NCBI GenBank assembly: GCA_947095585.1
Contig: OX352763.1
Span: forward strand, 112,881,908-112,945,907
Origin: Nephrocerus scutellatus
Taxonomy: Eukaryota; Arthropoda; Insecta; Diptera; Pipunculidae
Reading direction: 5' to 3'
Length of the DNA: 64,000 bases
Under the pieces are notes generated by a model, which made no database searches, was not told where the DNA came from, and was given only the letters and a program-made list of their open reading frames with translations. Position numbers and translations under genes: made by a program. Shown here piece by piece: positions 1 to 11,798 of this stretch. Every line of letters begins with the position of its first letter. Within the stretch, counting starts at the first letter, position 1.

Positions 1-440
1 TCACGTCTTCAGAGGAGTCTGTGTGTCTAGTATTCTGACCAGTGATAAGGATACTTCGCAGATCACGTCTTCAGAGGAGTCTGTGCATCCAGTATTCTGA
101 TCAGTGATAATGATACTTCGCAGATCACGATCAGAGGAGTCTGTGTGTCTAGTATTCTGACCAGTGATAAGGATACTTCGCAGATCACGTCTTCAGAGGA
201 GTCTGTGTGTCTAGTATTCTGACCAGTGGTAAGGATACTTCGCAGATCACGTCTTCAGAGGAGTCTGTGTGTCTAGTATTCTGACCGGTGAAAGGGATAC
301 TTCGCAGATCACGTCTTCAGAGGAGTCTGTGTGTCAAGTATTCTGACCGGTGAAAGGGATACTTCGCAGATCACGTCTTCAGAGGAGTCTGTGTGTAAAG
401 TATTCTGACCAGTGATAAGGAAAATTCCCAGATCACGTCG
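1..440. repeat. 62-bp tandem repeat (satellite-like), about 7 copies
   Basis: A unit of about 62 bp, recognisable by AGAGGAGTCTGTGTGT, TATTCTGACC and GGATACTTCGCAGATCACG, is repeated head to tail from the left edge. The third copy has lost four bases, and the last copy decays around 420-440. The array probably continues beyond the left edge. No coding capacity is seen. Confidence 0.95.
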
Positions 441-624
441 TCAAAGGAGTTAACGTTGGTCTACATATAGTCCAGAGGGAAGAAGCCTAATGCTCCTCCG
501 CGGAGTAAAGGAAGGAAGAAGCGAATGTAGTTGTGGATATAATGCCCGAGATGTATCGGGATGTTATTTTTAAACGCACGTTGGCATGTTGTTGGAGTTA
601 ATTGTTCCAATGTATACAATTTTT

Positions 625-1395
625 TTAATGTACACACGCTCAAGGGATTTGCACCCTTATAATGATTAGCACAGCGGTGGCGTTAGGAAAGGTAAAGATG
701 AGATGTCTATGCACGTGTGTCCTAAATGACTGCAGATCGCTGAGACGGCCATGAATTCGTGACTATACTGCGATAAGCAATCTCGCGTCCACGTCCACAC
801 GCTACGACGGTCAGATACAGAGTCATTATTAGTGTTGTTGCGATCCTACATTATCTTACATTTTACATCGTTTTTGGGAATCCTAAGCATTTCGCGGCAT
901 TCTTATGATGGCGAATATCTGGTCGTTCCAACGAAGCTTGTTGTCGACGCACATACCGAGTATTGCGAGCTTTTCAGTTTTTTTGGTGCAAAGTCCATTC
1001 ATGGATAAAGGTTGGTGGTTTAATTTTCGCTTAAACGACAGAGAAGACAGCATTGGGTTATGAAAGCGTTTAATTCTATTCGTGCTAAACATACGTTGTT
1101 GTTTGAGTTCAATTTTTGATGCAGAGGGGCGTGCAGAAAGCGTGGACTCATATGATTAGCTAAGAGTGCTTCTGTCAGTGAAAGAATGAATTGGATTAGA
1201 GGTAGCGGATAAAGAATCCTTAATGAAAATGATAAAGAGTGTCGGAGACAAAAGAGAGCCTTGTGGAACACCGGCGTTTATGCGGTGAACATTGGATTTA
1301 AAACCATCCAACACGACCTGTATTGAACCTTCAGAAAGGCATTCTATAGGCATTCATACCTCGTTCATAGTTTTATTTGCCTAAATCTGCTGCTC
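625..1395 (-). mobile_element. jockey-like non-LTR retrotransposon, 3' fragment (copy A)
   Basis: On the minus strand, 1353-1156 encodes a reverse transcriptase segment with NAGVPQGSLLSPTLFIIF, the conserved region before the catalytic palm motif. The expected FADD is read as FTDR, so the catalytic aspartates are changed. 1020-870 encodes the later RT segment (LGMCVDNKLRWNDQIF). The 3' end near 625-720 matches the end of the better copy at 51240-51340, but about 150 bases around 720-870 do not match, suggesting an internal deletion or replacement. Non-functional. Confidence 0.85.
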
Positions 1396-1399
1396 AGGT

Positions 1400-1984
1400 G
1401 TAAGCTTTCGAAAGAGAATAACCGCTGCTCCATTGCCTTCTATGCCAGTGTGTTCTGGTCAAGCGTACCCGTCCGCTTAAATATATCTGCCTGGTAATTA
1501 ATTTTCCTCTGTTGAATTCCAATAATTTTCGTCAAAAGTTCAAAATACTGCGAATTAGACTAAAAACAAATTGCGCAGAATAATTTATTTAATACATTTT
1601 GTTCAAATAGGCTTTTCAGTACACCCCTCTTCTAACTTAAGAGAACTTACGGTTGGAAACTGATTCACTGACCCTCCTGTTGAACGTATTTGATCCTTCA
1701 AGAAATCTTCTCACGCCGATGGCTAGTAGGCAAACTATACATTTTTTGCTTATATATAAGTACCGTTGTATCTGGTTCCACCTATTTCAGAACTGCTGGC
1801 CTTGGCAGTGCCTCGGGTCTCGTAAGCTTCTAATTTTAAATTTTTTACTTAATGTTAATACCGTAAACCGTATACCGTTTTCCAATTGGAATGGGACGCC
1901 AAATTTAAAAAAAGGGTTTTTGGCTATGCATGAAGTTTGATGCGTTTGACATTCTAATTGGCTGTTTTTATTTTATTGAATAAT
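1400..1984. other. A+T-rich interval without a recognised gene
   Basis: I see no supported gene. A plus-strand reading frame at 1653-1940 (95 codons) has no recognisable motif, signal peptide or splice context. Confidence 0.5.
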
Positions 1985-2495
1985 ATCGGAGAGTTATCTT
2001 AACTGTCGAAATTCCGAACTTGAGTCGTGTTTTTTTACACTTCGATAATTCTCGGATATGATCTTTGTACTAGGAAAACATTTTTAACAGCTGTAGTTTT
2101 TTGTTTCTTTAAACATGGGACATGGTGACTACTATGGAGCATTCAGGTGAAAAATAAAACTTTTCTTTGGTACTAAAAAAACAGCAGATGATTTTTTAGA
2201 TCTGATCGGAGAAAAAATTATCGAATTTTCGGATATCTCGGAACTTGGATTTCTCTGTTCTCTCCGATTTGTCCGAAAAAGACGTTCTCTATGCTTTTTT
2301 GTATGTCGGAGTACTCGGAGAGATAACTTAGCTGTCAGAATTCAGACGTTTTTTTACGCTCCGATAATTCTCGGATATCATATTTTTACTCTAAATGAAT
2401 ATACAGACCATTTCTTGTCAGCTTTAATTGTTTGTTTCTTTAAACAAGAGACAAGTCGACTACTATGTAGCATTCAGGTGGGAAATAAAACTTTT
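1985..2495. repeat. Direct repeat of about 180 bp (two diverged copies)
   Basis: 1985-2170 and 2315-2495 share the same order of words: CGGAGAGTTATCTTA or a close variant, a run of T then ACRCTTCGATAATTCTCGGATAT, TTGTTTCTTTAAACA, and GCATTCAGGTG followed by AAATAAAACTTTT. The spacer of about 145 bp is rich in CGGATATCTCGG-type words. It looks like a dimer of a non-coding repeat unit. Confidence 0.75.
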
Positions 2496-2499
2496 ATCT

Positions 2500-3062
2500 G
2501 ATTCGCGGATGGAGTCTATCGTGATGATGCAATGCGCTCGGAGCACCATACCAATAAGATAGTGGTCCGAGTCGACGTTGGCACCTCAGTCCGATCGTAC
2601 CATCATCAGGTTCGGGTTGTGGCGGCGGTCTATCAACACGTGTTCTATCTGGCTGCGAGTGGCTCTATCAGGAGATACCCAGGTGGCTTTGTGGATATTT
2701 TTACGCGAAAACCTTGTACTCGTTGCGAGTATTGCTTGCTGCCATCTCTGACTCGTTGTCCATTGTCATTAGTGTTCTCGTGTAAGCTATGGGTGCCAAT
2801 GTACTGCCTGAATACTGGCTTCCTACCTATTTTTGCATTCATATCCCCCAGAATGATTTCTACATCATACTAAGGGCAGGGATGGAGTTCCCGTTCGACT
2901 GATTCATAGAATTCTTCTTTTTCATTACCTGGGAAATCCTCTGTATGTGCGTGAACGTTTATGAGGCTTATGTTTTTAAATTTGTCCCGCTTGCGAAGGG
3001 TGCATAGCCGTTCATTTATTGCTTCAAAGTCGATAACGGTGGTTGTAATATATGTCATTAAA
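2500..3062 (-). mobile_element. RTE-like LINE, endonuclease fragment
   Basis: The minus strand from 3058 encodes an endonuclease/exonuclease/phosphatase-type domain: VIDFEAINERLC, SLINVHAHTED, then KIGRKPVFRQYIGTHSLHEN, and, after frameshifts, the ending with STDVPTSTRTTI-type remnants. The same domain is read more cleanly at 18430-18770. Frame breaks near 2870 and 2640 make it a pseudogene. The family resembles RTE/Bov-B-type endonuclease-reverse transcriptases. Confidence 0.8.
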
Positions 3063-4020
3063 AAAAAATCTGGCGCAGATAGATTTTTTGGCTGTCAAGT
3101 TGTTTGTTTTTTCCTAAAAACCAATCTGTGATAGATCAGATTACTCGTCTAACAGATCTTGATATTTGATAATTTCCTTAACTACAACAACAACACATGG
3201 TACAAAACAATGTAAGCAAAAGCTTTCGTGTTTGTTTTTTCGAAAAACATCTTAGCTCGAGTACAGATTTCTAAAACAAACAAAAAATACGTCATTAGAG
3301 CGACATTAGCTCTGTATATTTTTGAAATTTTTCTCCTCTTCACAGTAACTCCTACAACACGCATTTCGTTTCGCTTTGTCGGTAAAAATCTGAGCTCGAG
3401 TGTAGATTTCTAAAAGGAAAAAATAACTACATAATATCAATAAGAAGAAGTGTTTCTTTCTTGTGTAAATATATAAATTGCAATTCAATAATTTCCATTG
3501 ATTTACAATGCTAATGTAGAAAACAAGTTAAATTAAAACTTTACCGTATTCTTGTACAATTAAAACCATTCATGGACACAAACCATTTATTCAAAATGTC
3601 GGTAATTTTTTCCGATGTTGATGACATCTAGCTCTCTAGTGGCTGAATATTTTGTTATTTTGTTTTCGTGTCGCGCGTTTAAAGTGTATGGGAATTTGAC
3701 ATTTCCATTTCTATTTATTTGTCAAACATTTTTTTTCTTATTCCCATTCTATCGCCTTCTGTGTTTGTGTTTAGTGCAGTGAATGAAAGAAAAATAATAG
3801 TTTGCGGTTGCCGTTTGTGTTTTGCCGTTGTTCTCGTTGTCGTCATCGTATTTGTCGCCGTCCCGACTTCTCGTTTCACAGCACAGCTCATACAAAAACA
3901 AGCAAAAGAAATAAAAAAAATATTTGTTTATTTGCACTTGTTTTTCAATAACAATTCAATTAAAAAGCAACAAAAAGGAAAAATATTAAATTAAACGAAG
4001 GAAAGGCTCAAAACACCACT
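3063..4020. other. Non-coding interval upstream of the CDK2AP1-like gene
   Basis: No gene is recognised. Two diverged copies of a roughly 50-bp sequence (around GCTCGAGTACAGATTTCTAAAA at 3253 and GCTCGAGTGTAGATTTCTAAAA at 3393) lie about 140 bp apart. 3680-4020 probably holds the promoter and 5' untranslated exon of the downstream gene. No clear TATA box is seen there. Confidence 0.45.
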
Positions 4021-4025
4021 GTTAA

Positions 4026-4142
4026 GTAAGTAGAAAATTATGTTCGTGTCTTGTTTGTCTTCTCTTTACATTTGCCCTCATTTTTCGCATTCCCGTGTGC
4101 CACCTCTGCTGCTGCATTGCCTGCATTGGTATCTTAACATAG
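4026..4142 (+). other. Candidate 5' UTR intron of the CDK2AP1-like gene
   Basis: A good donor (TAA|GTAAGT, 4026-4031) is followed by a pyrimidine-rich stretch and an AG at 4141-4142, directly before CAATGG and the chosen start codon. The short upstream in-frame extension from 4040 would lie inside this intron. This is inference; an unspliced 5' UTR is also possible. Confidence 0.45.
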
Positions 4143-4144
4143 CA

Positions 4145-4999
4145 ATGGATATTATGGACATTCAGGCCGTCGAATCGAAACTCAGCGATGTTACGGTGAC
4201 CCCAATTCCTAGATCTCAAGTACAAAATTTCTACAATTATCAGCAGCAGCGCGAGCAACGCGAACAACAGCCTCAAATCCAAATCTCAGCAATTCATCAT
4301 GTGCCACGAGACCGTGATCGAGAGACATCCGCGGCGCAACAGCGAGAGCGCGATCAAATGAATCGAGATCGCGATAATCATCATTATCGCGGCAACAGCA
4401 ATAGCAATCATCATCACCACCAGCAGCAGCAGCAGCAGCACCACCACCACCAACAACATCATCATAATCATCATCGTGATAATTTCAACCACCACCACCA
4501 GTACCAACAGTCTCCGACAGCAACGTCATCAGCATCGGCAACCTCATCGTCATCATCGTCAGTGAAAAGCCATTTGAAGACCGCCTTGCAACTGCTGCAA
4601 CAGCAATTGCAATCGACTTCCACCATAGCAACGGCATCGTCATCACAGTTGCACTTTCCGCCACCGTCCACATCGCCGGCCATGAGTTCTAGTGGTCCTG
4701 CTGCTGCTACCGCTACCGCTACTGCTTCTGCTTCTGCTGCAATTGTCACCACTCAGACATCGGCGAACATAACAACACCAATGACCTCAACAGCAAATAT
4801 TCCATCGACTTTTACCAATTTGCATGGCCTGACAAAATACGCCCAGCTGTTGGCTGTCATCGAGGAGATGGGCCGTGACATACGACCTACTTACACCGGC
4901 TCGAGAAGCTCAACAGATCGACTGAAGCGTGGCATTGTCCATGCTAGGATTCTTGTGCGTGAGTGTCTTATGGAGACGGAACGCTCGGCGAGACAATAG
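4145..4999 (+). CDS. CDK2AP1: CDK2AP1/DOC1-like protein (NuRD-associated), 284 aa
   Basis: The C-terminal 60 residues (about 225-284) match the CDK2AP1/CDK2AP2 (DOC-1) family. They include [36 protein letters not shown] and a final TER motif at residues 278-280, the tripeptide implicated in CDK2 binding in the human protein. Family members are nuclear subunits of the Mi-2/NuRD chromatin-remodelling complex. The human protein is about 115 residues; here a long N-terminal extension carries mixed His/Gln runs (about residues 85-120), Ser-rich tracts and an Ala/Thr-rich stretch, and is probably disordered. The start at 4145 (MDIMDIQ) is preferred over an in-frame ATG at 4040 because a likely splice acceptor ends at 4142. 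Single coding exon, stop TAG at 4997-4999. It is one of the few intact host genes here. Confidence 0.92.
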   Translation: MDIMDIQAVESKLSDVTVTPIPRSQVQNFYNYQQQREQREQQPQIQISAIHHVPRDRDRETSAAQQRERDQMNRDRDNHHYRGNSNSNHHHHQQQQQQHHHHQQHHHNHHRDNFNHHHQYQQSPTATSSASATSSSSSSVKSHLKTALQLLQQQLQSTSTIATASSSQLHFPPPSTSPAMSSSGPAAATATATASASAAIVTTQTSANITTPMTSTANIPSTFTNLHGLTKYAQLLAVIEEMGRDIRPTYTGSRSSTDRLKRGIVHARILVRECLMETERSARQ

Positions 5000-5548
5000 A
5001 TGTTGGCCACACAAACCAACGAATTTCCCTTCTGTTAGAGTTAATTTTTTTAGTCATTTGCAACCGAATTTAATTTCTTTATTCCCTTGTCGTTGTTCTG
5101 TTCTTTCAGTCTCCATCAATTCAATTCAATTTGCATTGAGTTGTTTGAACTTCTCCTTCAAAATCTAGTCTCGACGACAGAAAATCCAATCGAGAGATAC
5201 AACTCATCCTGCCATTCCTGCATCATACTTTGAATATCACTTCTCACTCATTTTAATCTTCTTTCCAATTTAGAAGAAACTAAAAACAAATACCAAATAC
5301 GAATTCTGAAGACAATACAAAAAGTCCTTGCTCGATATAATCTTCCATTCTTCCTAACTATACACATACCCCGATATTAATTGAAAAATTAGAACAAACA
5401 ACATCGTACGTAACTAGCTCAGGTTTTTAACGAATTATAAAAAAAAAAATGCACTTCAAGATATATTCAACTATTTAGCCAATCAAAGAATAGTTACATT
5501 TAGAGTCAACGATTAACGAAATATACGATTGCATTATATTGTAATGAT

Positions 5549-5596
5549 AATAAATATTTTTTTAGCATTAGTCAAATTGTATACATACTAAATAAA
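5549..5596 (+). terminator. Polyadenylation signals for the CDK2AP1-like gene
   Basis: AATAAA occurs at 5549-5554 and again at 5591-5596, in A+T-rich DNA about 550-600 bp after the stop codon. Either could set the mRNA end. No other gene intervenes. Confidence 0.5.
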
Positions 5597-5613
5597 AGCA
5601 GTTATGTAATATA

Positions 5614-5632
5614 TATACACACACACACACAA
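5614..5632. repeat. (AC)n microsatellite
   Basis: A short run of AT followed by about eight AC dinucleotides. Confidence 0.9.
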
Positions 5633-5859
5633 CAATATATAATTAATTTTTAGTATAAAATGGAAATATTGTAATATGATGGCTGTGTAGCTCTTTCACA
5701 GATCAATTTTGAAGCAATGTGGAACTGGAAGCTGTACTGTGAGAGAGGTTTTTATGGATTTTTTAAAATTATTAATTTCTGTTATTTATAAAGGGTGGCA
5801 AGAGGACATAATCGGACTATTGGGTGTCCTGCAGCTGCTTCTAGTTCTGTTAAGTCAAA

Positions 5860-6492
5860 AGGCCCTTATAATGCTCGGCTAAATGGTTGGCACAGCGTGT
5901 GCGTTAAGGAAAAGGAGGAGAAAAGAGGAGATGTCTATGAGCTTGAGTTTTGAATGCCTGTGGATTATAGTGATGTGAAAAGACAGAGCTTGGCAGAGCA
6001 TTCCACATACCTATTGTACGGCTGAAGAACGAATCCCTGGACTTAAACTGTACGTCCAAAGGTGGGCTTGAGGGTAAACTGATAAGCATTTAGAGCGCCA
6101 CGAGTATTGTGGCTGAATTCAAGGAGCTGGCTATTTCTCTGGAGCATCGCTGGTGGAAGAAGCGATAAAATAGTGACAAGCAGGAAACGTTCTTGCGGTG
6201 TTCAAGCGAATCTATTGATTTCGCTATATTTGCATCACCGATAAGTTCTAACGCCCGGTTTTGTATTCTGTCAAGCAAATGCAAGGTAGTTTTAGGCGCA
6301 CCAAACCAGATATGGCAATTGTACTCAAGCTTAGGGGGAATAAAAGCCTTGTATATAGTTGCCAGATCAGAGGGTGTGAAATATTTCTTGCACCGGGTTA
6401 GAAAACCTAAACATTTCGCAGCATTTTTGGCGACGGGAAATATGTGCTCAATCCAACGAAGCTTGTCGATAACGCACATACCGAGAAATACT
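5860..6492 (-). mobile_element. jockey-like LINE, 3' fragment (copy B)
   Basis: The minus strand encodes the C-terminal part of a jockey-like reverse transcriptase: LGMCVIDKLRW, NAAKCLGFLTRCKKYFTP, LEYNCHIWFGAPKTTLHLLD, LSLFYRFFHQRCSREIASS. The 3' end near 5860 matches the better copy at 51300. The reading frame fuses upstream into unrelated BEL/Pao-derived DNA, so it is only a fragment. Confidence 0.88.
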
Positions 6493-6499
6493 CTGGGCC

Positions 6500-7850
6500 A
6501 AAATGGCTTTGGTTGACGAATTATGGATGAGATGATCGCATTGCGGTTTGCGTTTGCCTGTTGGACTTGACCCTCGATCTTTATTGAGTATTTGGCATTT
6601 CCTCCCAATACTGGGAACCCTATTAGGCGAGTTAACATTTGATACTAATAATTTAAGGAATTATGCTTCGTGCGATTGTTGTGAAGCTTCAGCCACTTCC
6701 ATTGGCAGTTTCACTAGTTTTATAAGAGGTCGCTTGGGCTTGTCTAGTTTTTACTGTAATGACTCGCACTATTTCGTCTTTGCCAAGATGGATGTCGATA
6801 ATTCTTCCTAATGGCCAGTGCAGGGTGAAGTAGCTTCATGTTTGATGTATACAAGGTCACCGATTATAAAATTAGGTTGCTGTTGGTTCCATTTGCTGAA
6901 GAGAAGGTATTCTCTGGAGAATCGTCGCCAGTAGCCTTGTAAGCGCAGTTGCCATGGATTAAGTCGATTTTTTCCGCACCATACTTTTCTTCAGCAAGCG
7001 TTTCTAGTGGAGCGGTGAGAAGAAAATGTGCGGGTGTTAATGGCATTTCGTCATTTGGGCCAATGGATAGTGGTGAGTTCAAAATAGCTTCAATTTCTCA
7101 TTATAACGTTGAAAATTCTTCTAAGCTTAAGGTTGCGTTTTCTGTGGCCCACTTCAAGTTGTGTTTCATGCACTTCACTCCTGCCTCCCAAAGTCCTCTC
7201 ATGGAAGGACTGGCTGGTGGGGTTATGAAGTGCCATTGAGTTCTTTTCTCAGTGAGGTATTCGGCTATACGATGATTGCGTACTGGTTCTTGTAGCACTT
7301 GGTCCAGCTCAGTTAGTTTATTTCGAGCACCCATAAAATTTTTTCCCGCTATCAGAGTATATGTCGCTTGGGGCATTACGTCGACTGACAAATCTCCGCA
7401 ATGCCTCAATGAAAGCATCCCTAGACAATTCCAAGACTGGCTCTAAGTGGATTGCTTTTACGACCATGCAGATAAATACGGCTACGTACGCTTTAATCGG
7501 CGATTTTCCCCTGTTTTGTTTTATGCAGACTTGGAATGGACCAGCGAAATTTACCCCCCTAACTTTGAGAAGCAACGAGCTGGCGTGATTCTTGCAGTGG
7601 TTTGGTTGGGATTTTAATTTAAAACACAATCTACACGAGTTTGTTATTCTTTTGGCCAATATCTTTCCATCTACAATCCAATATTTTTGACGCGACAGAT
7701 GAAACGATGTAGATGCAGTGGGGTGAAGATATAGTCTGATGAGATGTCGGTATTATCATCTGATGCTTTGATGAGTAACTAACGTTTTTGAGTCGTCCAC
7801 CCACACGAAGAATTGATTGCTTATTAAGGAACGGGGAGAGTGACAATATG
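6500..7850 (-). mobile_element. BEL/Pao LTR retrotransposon, integrase region of pol (degenerate)
   Basis: Read on the minus strand from 7846: a zinc-binding integrase segment (ILRVGGRLKN), the catalytic core (AGPFQV, MVVKAIHLEPVLELS, SDIYSDSGKKF, then GLWEAGVKCMKHNLKW), the C-terminal segment (PLTPAHFLL, APLETLAEEKYG) and the DUF5641-like end down to about 6650. In the core the first catalytic Asp of the usual VDFAGPF is AAT (Asn), while the second Asp and the Glu are present. Several frameshifts divide the region. No long terminal repeats, reverse transcriptase or gag could be recognised, so this is a partial relic. Confidence 0.85.
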
Positions 7851-7854
7851 CTTC

Positions 7855-9195
7855 TTCTCCTTATGTCCTATATCACCTTGTGGGTCCTAGGGCCTCTACT
7901 ACGCCTACGCGCCATCGCGTGCGGTTCCTGGCAATGAGCTTCAGCTCTCTCCAACTCATCTCCAATTGCCGTGACTCCTCCTCAACTGTTCTGAGCCATG
8001 TATTTCTCGGACGACCTGTTCCTCTTCCATCCTGAGATAACGGATTCCCTTGCATTGCCTAGTTTGCTATGGAACTGTCGCCTTTTCCACTTAAGGCGTT
8101 GGATGGTTGTTTCTGGTAAAGATGTTCGTTAGAGATACGGTTAGGCCAGAAAACCCTTAAGATAATCCGTAGGCACCTATTTACGAAAGGTTTGTTATCT
8201 TTTTGTGATAGTAGCGTTCACCTTCCAAGTGCTGCACCCAAACAACAGCAAAGATTCAACATTTGAACGGAACATTCGCAGCTTGGTGTTTAAGCTGATC
8301 GCATTGCTTCGCCCTATCATGGACATCATCCCAAACACCGATTTTGCTTTGTCGATTCGGTTGACAATGTCCTGTTCGGTTCCACCTTCGATCGAGACAA
8401 TACTCCCAAGATATTGGAAACTCTCTACTCTCTCTACCGGCTGTCCAGCAATGTTAACTTGAGTTACTGAGTTAGTGCCGAGGTTGATGATTTTGGTTTT
8501 GGCAGGTTAATCTTCAAACCTGCCTCCATTTCCACATCAGTAGTCATTTGGTGCAGCTCCATAATCCTGTGTGAGAGTAAATAAACGTCGTCAGCTTAGT
8601 CCAGATGTTTGAGTTGAAATGTAAGAGTCCAACGAATTCCTCCGTTTCCAGTAGATAAAGCTGCGCGAAGTACATCGTACCTTGTACGATGACAAGAAGT
8701 ACCTTGTCGTACCCCACTTAGGATCTCGAATTCCTCTGACAGCTTTCCTCTATACAGCACATGACATTTATAGCCATCATAGGTTGCTTTAATAAAAGCT
8801 ATTAGCTTATCGGGTATACCTCTCCTGCGCAAGGCGAGCCAGATAAACTGTCAAACGCCTTCTCAAAATCGATGAACAGCAGGTGTAGTGATGACCGGCA
8901 TTCAACGCACTGTTCAATACTGATCCGCAGGGTGTTCATGTGGTCTACACAGGAGGATCCAGTGCTGAAACCTGTTTGTTCAGCATCGATTATATCTTCC
9001 AGATGTTCCTTAATTCGCTCAAGTACTTCTTTGGCTATTACCATTGCAACTGCAGGAAGAACGCAAATGCCTCTCCAGTTTTCGCACTCCATAAGACTAC
9101 CTTCTTCCACTCGTCGGGGAAACTTTCAGCCTCCCAAGCTCTCTCTACAAGAGGATATAAAAGCTCTGCTGATGTCGCTGGAGCGGCATTATTGA
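7855..9195 (-). mobile_element. RTE-like LINE, reverse transcriptase to C-terminus (degenerate)
   Basis: From 9190 down the minus strand reads in order: RT fingers (NWRGICVLPAVAMVIAKEVL, DAEQTGFSTGSSCVDHMNTL, LLFIDFEKAFDS), RT palm approach (RRRGIPDKLIAFIKATYDG, ILSGVRQGT), the thumb region, and a C-terminal tail typical of RTE-type proteins (GRPRNTWLRTVEEESRQLEM, ARNRTRWRVGVVEAL). The FADD region is disrupted, and frameshifts occur near 8800 and 8690. No endonuclease domain is attached. Confidence 0.87.
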
Positions 9196-9214
9196 TTGGT
9201 TAAGCACAGTAATC

Positions 9215-9350
9215 GAAGTAGGTTGGGAATCGTCACTTGGGACGAGACAAAGCAAAAAGCTTCTCAGTTACAAAATCAAACATATAGACGGAGTACTAAA
9301 GTTAGACTGAAATCCCTAGTATGGTACATGACATTTGGAAAATGGGAAGT
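9215..9350 (+). repeat. Diverged repeat shared with 15755-15900
   Basis: Both stretches read GGGA-GAGAC-AAA near their start and CT-TGGTACATGAC near their end, with similar spacing. The translated similarity (WDETK ... WYMT) does not identify a protein family. Probably an unclassified interspersed repeat. Confidence 0.5.
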
Positions 9351-9399
9351 GGGATTTTGCATATGGAGAGTGAAATACCCGAACAGGTAGACGGGCGGA

Positions 9400-10685
9400 A
9401 AGACAGACAGACAGACAGGCTTGGCATGACATTTTACTTCGTTTCCAGTCAAAACATTCATAATTCGAATTCCGGATGCACCTTTTAAGGATACCCGCAT
9501 TTGCTAGAGTATGTATATAAGGTACATATCCCTCTGTGTGCGTGTGTGTGTAAAATTGTTATTACCATCAGAAAACTCAGCCAATTTCGCATCAAAGCAA
9601 GGAGCAAAGAAATTCTTTTTTTTTTGCTCGTGAGGCTGGGTGAGTAGTACATCATCCAAGTAGTGAGCACGCATTAAAAAAGTACGGCATTAAATTTGCA
9701 TTTTAAGGTAACTCCAACCAACAACAACGCACTTGTTGGTAAATCGCCCATTAGCTTTCTATGTAAGAAACGAAAGTAGACAGTCGGTCCCCGCCAGCAC
9801 CACAACAAAGGAAAACACCCTGCAACTTGTGCGGAATGCTAATTTTAAATTCCGACTCTGTGCATTGAGTATAAGACGCACAGGACTTTTGGATTTCCTA
9901 GTGAGCTGCTTTCCATGACTGCATGGAACACTACAGATATTGCATCAACATCCTTCCTTTTGGCGGCTGCAGTATTCATAGGAAAAATATCACCGTCCGC
10001 CGTATTGCATTTTCAAGACCGCCAAAGAAGGACACGCCGTTATCGTTGCGGAAAATTCCTTTGAATGAAGCTGCCGTCTCTCTGTGCGCATTCGCGCAAA
10101 AAATGCGGTCGCTCATGCAATGGCAATGATAAGAGGTTTCCACCTAAGGATAAGGATTCGATGTGAGTTCCATAATAAATAGTAATACTGCAGGATTGTG
10201 TCATTTTGTCTGTATACGTTTTTTTTTATTAAAATTTCTACTTTGATTCCTGCTGTTCGCAACTTAATTTTTGTACTCCTTTTTAGATTTGAAAGGAAGT
10301 TAGCTAGTGCACTCTGCCAAATGCTGGAAGTCAAAGGAGGTTATGATACTTTTGTGACATTTCTTTAAAGGTCTTTTAGAAATTTATAATAGGGTGATCT
10401 TAAGTGGGTCTTGAGGAGGATAGGGGGTACTTGGGGTGAACTTTGTCTTTCTAACGTTTATTGCAAGAAATTATTGTTCTCTTATCAAGGCTAAGCGTTT
10501 AGCTTTGCTACGCGACTTCTCTGTTTTTTTTGGGAAATTTTTAAAAAGGATTTGAGTTTTATCTATGTCGGTGTACAAATTCCTTGTGAATTTTAAATAA
10601 CGTGCTTTCGTTACATCGTGCAGCTGTGGGAGATATCGCATGCAATAGAAAAAGCTTCCTGGCTGTTAGCAATCTAAATTAAAGT
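9400..10685. other. Interval without a recognised gene
   Basis: A short GACA run lies near 9402-9420, (TG)n words near 9535-9550, and a small GGTCTTGAGG-like patch near 10390-10440. I recognise no protein-coding sequence. Confidence 0.5.
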
Positions 10686-11002
10686 AAATAAAACATTTTA
10701 AGTATCCTTGACCTTGCATTATAAATGCTTTAAGGGTTCTTTAATAAAAATTGCCATAGCAATTATATATTTAATTGCATACTTTAAGGGTTAGTTCCTT
10801 TATTGCAACAATCAATGCACTCAATTGAATGCTTTAAGGGTTGAGTCCTCTAATAAATATTGCAACAATGATTTTACTTTGCTTACTTTTTGGTTTAATA
10901 AATATTGCAACAACCATAACATTTCATTGCTTACTTTTAGGGTTGAATCATTAATTCAATATTGCTAAATTTGTTACATTGCTTTGCATACTTTTAGAGT
11001 TA

Positions 11003-11292
11003 ATAATAATATTCGGCGCGACAGACCATTGCGGTCAGAGGCTTAGTTGTTTCTTGCGACCATTTGTGTTGCGCATTTATATTTTTGGACACAAATGGAA
11101 GGGACCTACAATTTAATGCTGGATCCGAACGGCAAATTGAGAAGGTTTTCGTGACAAGTTGTTACCCTCGGACGTTTGTCAGACTTTCGCGAGAGGTGGG
11201 ACACCGTGAAAAATACTTTTGATGTTACTGTGATTCGAACCACGATTCTCCTGCTCAGTAGCCAAGCGAATTTCCATTGAGCCACGGCACCC
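11003..11292 (-). mobile_element. tRNA-derived SINE, apparently full length (copy 1)
   Basis: The minus strand begins with a tRNA-like head: GGGTGCCG, RNA polymerase III box A TGGCTCAATGG (11274-11284) and box B GGTTCGAATCA (11231-11241), starting 43 bp apart. A unique body of about 200 bp follows and ends in an (ATT)n tail at 11001-11012. It lies inside the tandem array, so its edges are clear. A second copy lacking the head is at 62028-62258. The body is not one I recognise. Confidence 0.8.
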
Positions 11293-11485
11293 ACTACTTT
11301 AGGGTAACATCCTTTAATAAATATCGCAACAGTCGTTAAGTTTCGTTGTACATTTTAAAGAATAAATTCTTTAATAAATATTGCAACAATCATTATATTT
11401 CATTGCTTACTTTAAGGGTTGAATTGTTTATGCCAACAATCAATGCATTCCATTGTATGCTTTAAGGATTAAATCATTTTTTTTT

Positions 11486-11640
11486 ATACATCGACTCATT
11501 GCAAAGGGAGAACTCTCTGAATGACTTGCGTCACGGCAATAAGGTAGGCTATGCCGTTTATTTAAATTAAAAATTTAAAATCGAAGGAATCTGATTTACA
11601 ATACATCGAACTAAATAAATAAATAATTAATAATAATAAT
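11486..11640 (+). mobile_element. Unclassified insertion in the array, ending in AAATA and AAT repeats
   Basis: The array breaks after a T run at 11478 and resumes at about 11641. Between lies G+C-richer sequence followed by an A+T-rich tail of AAATA and AAT repeats. Such a tail suggests target-primed retrotransposition (SINE-like or truncated LINE), but no polymerase III boxes or coding motifs are seen. Confidence 0.45.
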
Positions 11641-11798
11641 AATTTAATAAATATTGCAACAATGATTTTACTTTGCTTACTTTTGGGTTTTCTGAATATT
11701 GCAACAACCACTACATTTCATTGCCTAATTTTAGAGTTGAGAATTTATTAATATCGCAACGAATGTTACATTTCATTGCATACTTTTAGGGATACAAC

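Noticed and set aside
4286..4752. Hydrophobic or acidic frames on the minus strand
   Set aside because: Antisense of the His/Gln/Ser codon runs in the CDK2AP1-like gene.
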